The translations under genes were made by a program, and so were the position numbers. Below the pieces are notes generated by a model, which had not been told where the DNA came from, ran no database searches, and saw only the letters and a program-made list of their open reading frames with translations. From positions 1-25,865 of IMG/VR virus record IMGVR_UViG_3300033571_006587: 25,865 nt of DNA, one strand, 5' to 3'. Shown piece by piece: positions 21,357 through 25,865 of the stretch. Positions within the stretch are counted from its first letter, which is position 1. Every line of letters starts with the position of its first letter. Origin of the DNA: a virus.

Positions 21357-21445
21357 GTCTACAAAATATTCTTGACATCATGCAGAGTAGTCTGATAGTA
21401 TTACTTGCAGTAAATATTTATATACTTAGCAAAAGGCAAAAATGA
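21353..21445 (+). CDS. Single-helix membrane peptide
   Basis: 30 residues with one hydrophobic helix (SLIVLLAVNIYIL) and a basic end (SKRQK). The start ATGA overlaps the previous stop; the end overlaps the next ATG. Function unknown. Confidence 0.58.
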   Translation: MSLQNILDIMQSSLIVLLAVNIYILSKRQK

Positions 21446-21876
21446 CTGAGATGATTGGATACTACCAAGAAGATGAGATTAGAAATCTTTTTATTGGTAG
21501 AAAAGTTATAAAGGCTGAGGGTTCTGACCTTACCCTGGACGATGGAACTATCCTACAGATTATTCCTAATGATGGTGGATGTAGCTGTGGTGCTGGTGAC
21601 TACTATCTGGATAACATTAGCAAGTTTGACAATGTTATTACAAATGTAGAGATTAAGGATACTAGCGGTGAAGCAGGTACTTGGGATGAAGACGCTCACA
21701 CATACCAGATATTCGTATATTCTGGCGGTATTTCAACATCAATAGCTGATATCAAGGGTGATGATGGTAATGGATACTATGGTACTGGGTTTGATATTTA
21801 TGTAAAGTACCGTCCAGGACCACCAAAGCCAAGACCTGTAAACATTTTTGATGAGAGAAATTGGATAAAGCAGTGA
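21442..21876 (+). CDS. DUF7448-like protein
   Basis: 144 residues. The segment LTLDDGTILQIIPNDGGCSCGAGDYYL, here given in two parts as LTLDDGTILQ and GGCSCGAGDYYL, matches a small family I recall as DUF7448, found in actinobacterial phages and hosts. It is beta-rich. Function unknown. It is translated from an ATGA overlap with the membrane peptide and overlaps the next gene. Confidence 0.75.
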   Translation: MTEMIGYYQEDEIRNLFIGRKVIKAEGSDLTLDDGTILQIIPNDGGCSCGAGDYYLDNISKFDNVITNVEIKDTSGEAGTWDEDAHTYQIFVYSGGISTSIADIKGDDGNGYYGTGFDIYVKYRPGPPKPRPVNIFDERNWIKQ

Positions 21877-22241
21877 ACGAAATTCAACAAGAGATAGTCA
21901 GACTATCTAACATTTGGATGCGTTTTGTGGGGGTAGACCATCACAAGGATCGTGACTGCCATTGGTATATCCAGAAGTATTATTCCTATGGAGAAAAGCC
22001 ATACTACATGGCATGGCACCATGGCTATATTGGTGATGATTTTGAGGGTAGCAAGTGCGAGACCCTGGAAGAAGCAGAAGAGGAGCTTCATAATGCTATC
22101 AAGTTTCAAATCCACAAGGCAAAGAAGTGGGTATCTCGTAATCTAGAGGAAGCAAAGAGCATTAGTCCAGACGATGAGTTTTATTTTATGGGCAGTGTAG
22201 AAGAGTATGAGCGTATGATTAATATATTGAATGAGGCATAA
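21873..22241 (+). CDS. Hypothetical protein
   Basis: 122 residues from the GTGA overlap at 21873 (a TTG at 21861 is also in frame). It has many aromatic and His residues (GVDHHKDRDCHWYIQKYY) and acidic helices. It looks like a small globular protein of unknown role. Confidence 0.68.
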   Translation: MNEIQQEIVRLSNIWMRFVGVDHHKDRDCHWYIQKYYSYGEKPYYMAWHHGYIGDDFEGSKCETLEEAEEELHNAIKFQIHKAKKWVSRNLEEAKSISPDDEFYFMGSVEEYERMINILNEA

Positions 22242-22399
22242 TGAGCTGGATTGTAGAGGTGGTAGATCCTGGATGTGGCTGTTGCTCTTTTGTTCCTGTT
22301 GGACAATATGAAACTGAAAAAGAAGCCTTAGACTCTACTGGCGGTATGAGTGGATACATTATTTACGAGGAAGAAGACTGGGACGAAGATGAGCTTTGA
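22241..22399 (+). CDS. Small Cys-rich acidic protein
   Basis: 52 residues. GCGCCSF near residue 11 holds three cysteines; the end is acidic (EEEDWDEDEL). It overlaps its neighbours by 1 and 11 bp. The CGCC motif resembles redox or metal sites, but no family is recognised. Confidence 0.65.
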   Translation: MSWIVEVVDPGCGCCSFVPVGQYETEKEALDSTGGMSGYIIYEEEDWDEDEL

Positions 22400-22715
22400 A
22401 AGATTTAGCACATCAGATGTTTATGTATTTGAACATGTAGGTGGATTTATACAGTGCTGTGGATGCATTATGGGGGACGATTGGGACCACGAGACTCCTC
22501 GTGACATGCTTGCACATCTTGATGAGCATGAAGCAGCAGGGCATGACATAGGTAAGTCTCGTACTAGGATTCTAGAAGAATACCCAGACCTAGATATTAA
22601 GATTGAACCATACGTTAGATCTCCAGAGGAAGAAGAAAGAATTAGGGCAAAGCTAAAGGCAGCCTTTGAACAGCACCCACCACAGAAATTTAGAGATAGG
22701 AGTAACGGTGAGTAA
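22389..22715 (+). CDS. Conserved phage protein with CCGC and His sites
   Basis: 108 residues. The N-terminal part has YVFEHVGGFIQCCGC followed by a His-rich stretch (MLAHLDEHEAAGHD), which together look like a zinc finger. The layout matches a family seen in actinophages, function unknown. It overlaps the previous gene by 11 bp and the next by 8 bp. Confidence 0.74.
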   Translation: MSFERFSTSDVYVFEHVGGFIQCCGCIMGDDWDHETPRDMLAHLDEHEAAGHDIGKSRTRILEEYPDLDIKIEPYVRSPEEEERIRAKLKAAFEQHPPQKFRDRSNGE

Positions 22716-22950
22716 ATGGATTAAGGTACAAAAGTATTATTGGGGTACTGGTGGCCAGATAGAAATCTTTGATAAGGTTGTTTTTTATGCTGGAACCAGG
22801 GAGTCCTGGGGTATCGGACTTGACATTAACTTCTATGACAGATCAATTACAATCAACATCCTAAATCTATACTTTGGTGTAGAGGTTTGGCGTACAGACA
22901 AGGAACCTATAGAGCTTGTGCCAAGGTCTAAGGGCGATTTGCTAGATTAA
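22708..22950 (+). CDS. Small beta-rich hypothetical protein
   Basis: 80 residues from a GTG with TAGGAG upstream. Sequence alternates hydrophobic and polar residues (WGIGLDINFYDRSITINILN), a beta sandwich pattern. No function is recognised. It ends the rightward operon before the next promoter. Confidence 0.68.
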   Translation: MSKWIKVQKYYWGTGGQIEIFDKVVFYAGTRESWGIGLDINFYDRSITINILNLYFGVEVWRTDKEPIELVPRSKGDLLD

Positions 22951-22990
22951 GTTCGGGCGAAAAGTTCGGCGGTAAATAAGAGACCACTCC

Positions 22991-23031
22991 AAGCACAAGT
23001 GCTTGACATTCTCTAGCATTCCCTGTATACT
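22991..23031 (+). promoter_or_regulatory. Consensus promoter with overlapping palindrome
   Basis: TTGACA (23003-23008) and TATACT (23026-23031) are exactly 17 bp apart. The palindrome AAGCAC-AA-GTGCTT (22991-23004) overlaps the -35 and could bind a dimeric repressor. The leader runs to the GTG at 23069. Confidence 0.85.
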
Positions 23032-23068
23032 TTCATTAAACAAATAATATCTTTCATTTAAGGAAAAC

Positions 23069-23167
23069 GTGGACGAATTTATGAGAAGCATCCTGGGCTC
23101 TGCCTGGGCTTATTACATTGCCTTTGGCATCCTATTTGTATGGTGGCTTCTAGCAAGGAAGAAGTAA
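23069..23167 (+). CDS. Single-helix membrane peptide
   Basis: 32 residues, with a hydrophobic helix (AYYIAFGILFVWWLLA) and a basic end (RKK). It starts at GTG after AAGGAAA and its stop overlaps the next ATG. As the first gene after a strong promoter, it is likely expressed well. Function unknown. Confidence 0.65.
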   Translation: MDEFMRSILGSAWAYYIAFGILFVWWLLARKK

Positions 23168-23652
23168 TGCAAACCTTCCTACCATACAAAAGCTTTTCCA
23201 AGTCTGCACAGGTGCTAGATAATCGTCGTTTAAATAAACAAATTCTAGAGGGCTACCAAATTCTTAAAGTGCTTAGTACTGACGATCCATTTGCTGCTTG
23301 GCGTAACCATCCTGCCGTGCTGATGTGGAAGAATGCTGAGCTAACTCTGCTTAACTATGTACTTGCTATGGTTAAGGAGGCAGATGTGCGAGGTATTAAA
23401 ACTGACAAGAACCTACACAATATTCTAATCCTTAAAGCAAGTAAGTCTGGATCCTGGAGAAACAAGATGCCAGCATGGTATTCTGACGGGGCAAAGGTAG
23501 ATAGACTAACTGAATCACATAGAGCAAATCTATATCGCAAAGACCCAGAATACTATGACAGGTTTGTAAACGATAAGGCTAACCCTTGTTGTGATAAGTG
23601 TCAGTACTACTGGGTAACACATGAGGAGAGAAATGCAGCCCAAGCAAGTTAA
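23167..23652 (+). CDS. Pyrimidine-dimer DNA glycosylase-like protein (Pyr_excise family)
   Basis: 161 residues from the ATG overlapping the previous stop. MQTFLPYKSFSKSAQVLDNR, then RLNKQILEGYQILKVL, and WRNHPAVLMWKN match the family of T4 endonuclease V-like proteins (as used for MSMEG_6728-like proteins). They cut at damaged pyrimidines, useful for a phage exposed to sunlight. A Cys-rich tail (CCDKC, then a His) is unusual and may bind zinc. Confidence 0.78.
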   Translation: MQTFLPYKSFSKSAQVLDNRRLNKQILEGYQILKVLSTDDPFAAWRNHPAVLMWKNAELTLLNYVLAMVKEADVRGIKTDKNLHNILILKASKSGSWRNKMPAWYSDGAKVDRLTESHRANLYRKDPEYYDRFVNDKANPCCDKCQYYWVTHEERNAAQAS

Positions 23653-23968
23653 GATAGGTCCGCAGACCTTTAAGATTGAGTTTAGAGACTCGCTTTCTGA
23701 TGGCACCCTAGGCGGTACCAATTATGGCTATACCCTAGACCAAGGTAACCTAATTGTAATTGCTAAAGACCTTAGTCTAAGTAAACAACAGGTTACGCTA
23801 ATGCATGAGATTCTCCATGCTATGCGTATGATCTTTGAGAACGGCATGCCTAAGAAGAAGGCTGACTTTGAAGAGTGGGAGCACTTCTTTATCGGGGTAT
23901 ACGAAAACAGTTTCTTAATGCTAATGAGAGATAACCCAGAACTAATGGAATGGTTTAATGGTAAGTAA
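23633..23968 (+). CDS. HExxH metallopeptidase-like protein
   Basis: 111 residues from the ATG at 23633 (GGAGAG upstream; an in-frame ATG at 23621 is less well placed). The motif LMHEILHAM gives the zinc-binding HExxH with a helix before it; EEWEHFFIGVYEN lies downstream and could supply the third ligand. This resembles ImmA/IrrE-type peptidases, which cut repressors, but the substrate is unknown. Confidence 0.74.
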   Translation: MQPKQVKIGPQTFKIEFRDSLSDGTLGGTNYGYTLDQGNLIVIAKDLSLSKQQVTLMHEILHAMRMIFENGMPKKKADFEEWEHFFIGVYENSFLMLMRDNPELMEWFNGK

Positions 23969-24122
23969 ACAACACTGTCCTGTATGTGGATTTCTTATGA
24001 TGATGGAGGTATCAGACAAGGTTGTCTATACCTGTATCAATCAGCATGACGCTAAGATCAAAGATGAGAGCGACTTAGGTCCTAACCTGGATATCCTATT
24101 GGAGTATCTCAAGAGACCATGA
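23958..24122 (+). CDS. Small zinc-finger protein
   Basis: 54 residues. CPVC at residues 7-10 and CINQH at about 26-30 give a Cys4/His-type zinc knuckle. The ATG lies inside the end of the previous gene; the end overlaps the next (ATGA). Function unknown. Confidence 0.66.
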   Translation: MVSKQHCPVCGFLMMMEVSDKVVYTCINQHDAKIKDESDLGPNLDILLEYLKRP

Positions 24123-24289
24123 AGAAGAAGTTTGTCAGAGGAAACAAGACTAATAAACGTAGGATAGATTTCGCTAACGGATCTTTAGAAAGAAAGGTCC
24201 AGCGTCAAGAAAGAGAGCAGTCTAAGTTTGATGCTGAGACAGAACGTATGATTAAAAAATTTTCGGGGAATAAAGATCAAGCATCATAA
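24119..24289 (+). CDS. Small basic helical protein
   Basis: 56 residues, strongly basic at the start (MKKKFVRGNKTNKRR) and then one long charged helix. It may bind DNA or RNA. It starts on the ATGA overlap. No family is recognised. Confidence 0.62.
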   Translation: MKKKFVRGNKTNKRRIDFANGSLERKVQRQEREQSKFDAETERMIKKFSGNKDQAS

Positions 24290-24323
24290 TCCCCTATATA
24301 AATAACTATAGAAAGAAACCTAT

Positions 24324-24398
24324 ATGGAAACTATAATCCTGATAGCCATAATATCCCTGATAGGAGCTGCTATTGGTTTGTGGATCAGAGAGCATTAG
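24324..24398 (+). CDS. Tiny transmembrane peptide
   Basis: 24 residues, nearly all hydrophobic (TIILIAIISLIGAAIGLW) with a charged end. The ribosome site (AGAAAG) is weak. A single-helix peptide of this sort may be real, but it is too short to judge. Confidence 0.42.
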   Translation: METIILIAIISLIGAAIGLWIREH

Positions 24399-24486
24399 AG
24401 GCCTTTGGAGATATCCCCATAGCCCATTTCCAGATTAATCTAATACCCCGTCAGAATGGCATACAGGGCTTCTGAGAGGTGTGTTT

Positions 24487-24564
24487 ATGTCTGATTTAAG
24501 AGAAATACATCTTACTGGATGTGTTGGTTTGGATAGTGGAGTAAAGTGGAGAGATGTGGAGTAG
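24487..24564 (+). CDS. Possible tiny ORF
   Basis: 25 residues (starts MSDLREIHLTGC). GAGAGGTG lies about 6 bp before the ATG, the only reason to list it. Otherwise unsupported. Confidence 0.28.
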   Translation: MSDLREIHLTGCVGLDSGVKWRDVE

Positions 24565-24603
24565 GTAACGGAGCGTCTGCTCTATCGTAACCGTAATCTT
24601 TCT

Positions 24604-24690
24604 CAAACCATTATATCCCCAAACCATTCAATTGTCAAGCCCAAACCAGCATATTTATCAAACCGTTATATACTTTATAGCTCCAAACCA
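24604..24690 (+). repeat. Five direct CAAACC repeats
   Basis: CAAACC occurs at 24604, 24620, 24642, 24659 and 24684 in the same orientation, with spacings 16, 22, 17 and 25 bp. Further copies continue: reverse at 24784, 25047, 25211 and 25224, direct at 25079. AT-rich spacers separate them. The pattern resembles iterons or a multi-site operator. Confidence 0.6.
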
Positions 24691-24793
24691 GGCTATCAGG
24701 GCATATGATTATCAGGAAAAATAAGCATAAACCTTTATGTTATTTATACTTATATAGGGGATATTCTTTATTATTTAAAGAAAGGTTTGTTTA

Positions 24794-25021
24794 TTATATA
24801 TAGGGGTTTTTGTCTATGTCTTTTAGATACCCCACCTGGATCAGGAACCAGTACCAAACCCTCTTAGCCAATTTGCCAGGGTATGTAAGAATAGCCTCAG
24901 CTTTCTTCTCTATCTTATCCATAGTAGCCAGATCATTCTTATACGCATCTGACTGTATATATTCATCACTAGTAAAATGAGGATGAATACTCTCTCTCTG
25001 ATAAAAACCTCTAGGACTCAT
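24794..25021 (-). CDS. Hypothetical protein with a hydrophobic helix
   Basis: 75 residues. The start is polar with His and Tyr (ESIHPHFTSDEYIQSDAYKN), followed by a helix and a hydrophobic segment (VWYWFLIQVGYL) that could touch the membrane. It has a leaderless -10 box (TATACT, 6 bp before the ATG). Function unknown. Confidence 0.62.
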   Translation of the reverse strand: MSPRGFYQRESIHPHFTSDEYIQSDAYKNDLATMDKIEKKAEAILTYPGKLAKRVWYWFLIQVGYLKDIDKNPYI

Positions 25022-25027
25022 ATATAT

Positions 25028-25033
25028 AGTATA
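25028..25033 (-). promoter_or_regulatory. Leaderless -10 box
   Basis: On the minus strand TATACT is followed by ATATAT and then the ATG at 25021, exactly 6 bp. Confidence 0.6.
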
Positions 25034-25099
25034 ACAGAGATACTAAGGTTTGAATAGGTTAGGTTTACCTAAGTACCCCAAACCAATGTATGATAAAAC

Positions 25100-25161
25100 T
25101 TTCAGCGATTTTTTAGCTTTCATCGTAATGTTATTTGTACAAAGTTTCAGGGATTTTTTAG
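25100..25161 (+). repeat. Two copies of a 17-bp repeat in AT-rich DNA
   Basis: TTTCAGCGATTTTTTAG (25100-25116) and TTTCAGGGATTTTTTAG (25145-25161) differ by one base and start 45 bp apart. Each is followed by a nearby ATCGT (25122 and 25163). The gap between the leftward genes (25034-25295) is otherwise free of ORFs. Confidence 0.6.
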
Positions 25162-25262
25162 ACATCGTTCTTAATCTTATTTTGGGGAAATATTATACAT
25201 CATCGTAATAGGTTTGTCAATAAGGTTTGGTAACAATTTCATAACGCCCCGAGGCCTCCCCA

Positions 25263-25278
25263 CCAGGATCACTCCTGG
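25263..25278 (-). terminator. Hairpin after the last leftward genes
   Basis: CCAGGA and TCCTGG form a 6-bp stem with a 4-base loop, 18 bp downstream of the 25296 gene's stop. There is no T-run, so it could be a weak terminator or a processing site. Confidence 0.4.
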
Positions 25279-25295
25279 CAGGAAGACTATTTAGA

Positions 25296-25577
25296 TTATT
25301 CTTGAGGAGCCTCTGGTGCTTGCTCTAGCAAGTCTTGTAGGTTGTCATAGCCAGTGTCCTCAATACCTGTCGCTGCTAGGAGAACACGAAATGTTTCGTC
25401 TACAAACCTCTCAACCATTTCGTTGCTATCTACAATGCCATTAGCAACAGCATAGGCAAGTGGTAGTCCCAAGTCGTTGTATTCGATAAAGTCCTTGAAC
25501 CCTTCGTCATCACGATAGTCCATCCAAAGTTCTGCTAGTATCTCTGCCTTGCTTCTAAAGTCCGTTGTGTCTGCCAT
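25296..25577 (-). CDS. Conserved acidic hypothetical protein
   Basis: 93 residues, acidic and helical. The sequence LAELWMDYRDDEGFKDFIEY, then NDLGLPLAYAVANGIV, looks like a conserved family of actinophages, function unknown. It is preceded by the gene at 25555, with a 23-bp overlap, so the two are one operon. Confidence 0.72.
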   Translation of the reverse strand: MADTTDFRSKAEILAELWMDYRDDEGFKDFIEYNDLGLPLAYAVANGIVDSNEMVERFVDETFRVLLAATGIEDTGYDNLQDLLEQAPEAPQE

Positions 25578-25755
25578 TTCGTTCTTCCCATTCTTGGTCT
25601 GCGGATTCCGCTACAACCATTAGTCGTCTGTAATTTGTGCTTGGCTCTGTCCTTGCGACATAAGAACCAATTCTGTCTAAGTTGAGCCGTTGGTCTGCTA
25701 GTAAGTTTCCTATCTTTACCGCAACCTTTTCCTCATCAGTCATTCCTCTATTCAT
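25555..25755 (-). CDS. Small helical hypothetical protein
   Basis: 66 residues. MTDEEKVAVKIGNLLADQRL and the following helix suggest a compact helical protein. AGGAG lies 6 bp before the ATG at 25755 (an internal ATG at 25743 is also in frame). Its own promoter lies just upstream (25771-25799). Confidence 0.7.
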   Translation of the reverse strand: MNRGMTDEEKVAVKIGNLLADQRLNLDRIGSYVARTEPSTNYRRLMVVAESADQEWEERNGRHNGL

Positions 25756-25770
25756 TTATTCTCCTGATAC

Positions 25771-25799
25771 ATTATCTCACAAATGGTTGGGGGTGTCAA
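25771..25799 (-). promoter_or_regulatory. Consensus leftward promoter
   Basis: On the minus strand TTGACA (25794-25799) and GATAAT (25771-25776) are 17 bp apart, giving a leader with the AGGAG site of the 25755 gene. The -35 is one arm of the inverted repeat at 25789. Confidence 0.8.
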
Positions 25800-25829
25800 G
25801 AAAGAAAGTAGGAAATTCTTGACACCCCC
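25789..25829. repeat. 14-bp perfect inverted repeat over the promoter
   Basis: GGGGGTGTCAAGAA (25789-25802) and TTCTTGACACCCCC (25816-25829) are perfect complements with a 13-base centre. Each arm holds a TTGACA -35, one pointing left (used by the promoter above) and one pointing right (25819-25824), whose -10 position has no good match. It could be an operator or a two-way promoter element. Confidence 0.75.
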
Positions 25830-25865
25830 TTGGATACCCCAGCTACCCCTAACTAGGTGTATCCA

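Larger units (their letters stand above)
24399..24793. other. Gene-poor AT-rich region
   Basis: Apart from the doubtful 24487 ORF, this stretch shows no gene. It holds the CAAACC repeats and a TATATAGGGG at 24751. A second TATATAGGGG at 24797 lies just past its end, inside the next gene's stop, and the reverse copy CCCCTATATA lies at 24291. No tRNA-like or terminator-like structure stands out. Confidence 0.6.

Overview
The window reads as one piece of a tailed-phage (or phage-like) genome whose host is probably an actinobacterium. The evidence is a WhiB-family regulator with its four cysteines, a class Ib ribonucleotide reductase set (NrdE, NrdF, NrdH), a ThyX-type thymidylate synthase, an actinobacterial DUF7455-like zinc protein, and many leaderless genes. 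Small genes are packed with 1-14 bp overlaps, tRNAs lie among metabolic genes, and there is a cell-wall lysin and no ribosomal or central-metabolism gene. Base composition is clearly below 50% G+C, unlike Streptomyces or Mycobacterium phages. A phage of a low-GC actinobacterium, for example a freshwater lineage, is my inference. No terminase, portal, capsid, tail, polymerase or integrase gene is visible, so the window is an accessory and nucleotide-metabolism region.

Layout. (1) 1-2346: 3' part of nrdE overlapping nrdF, closed by a strong terminator. (2) 2447-6768: an envelope/secretion block with a large exported FnIII and Pro-Glu-rich protein, a two-helix membrane protein, a lipoprotein, another membrane protein, a small Cys/His protein and an exported subtilisin-like protease. 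(3) 6789-8539: tRNA-Asn, Asp, Glu and Thr, interleaved with a methyltransferase-like gene, a DEDDh exonuclease and two candidate structured RNAs. (4) 8582-13567: M23-LysM lysin, zinc-ribbon proteins, a thermonuclease, WhiB, small membrane proteins, a holin candidate and an Hsp20. (5) 13570-18314: a candidate RNA, two 2OG-Fe(II) oxygenases, a Tudor-like multidomain protein, an HNH protein, and a leftward nrdH-groES-thyX-tRNA-tRNA operon. (6) 18195-19911: small zinc, thioredoxin-like and PD-(D/E)XK genes, many divergent and leaderless. (7) 19940-24398: a rightward run of about twenty tiny overlapping genes, several joined by the same 15-bp start cassette. (8) 24565-25865: an AT-rich, repeat-rich region with leftward small genes and a perfect inverted repeat over a promoter.

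How the genes fit together. NrdE/NrdF reduce ribonucleotides with electrons from NrdH, ThyX makes dTMP, and the phage tRNAs, Hsp20 and GroES-like chaperones support synthesis of phage protein. The nucleases and the pyrimidine-dimer-glycosylase-like protein fit DNA turnover or repair. The exported proteins probably alter the host envelope, and the lysin with one of the membrane proteins probably ends the infection.

The most interesting signals are a repeated promoter design in which a -10 box lies exactly 6 bp (sometimes 5) before the start codon, often in back-to-back divergent pairs; three candidate structured RNAs, one tRNA-sized and lying between two tRNAs; the repeated GGAGAGCAGAAGTGA junction; and a class-I-shaped tRNA-Leu. 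All calls are from reading the sequence; no database search or folding program was run.
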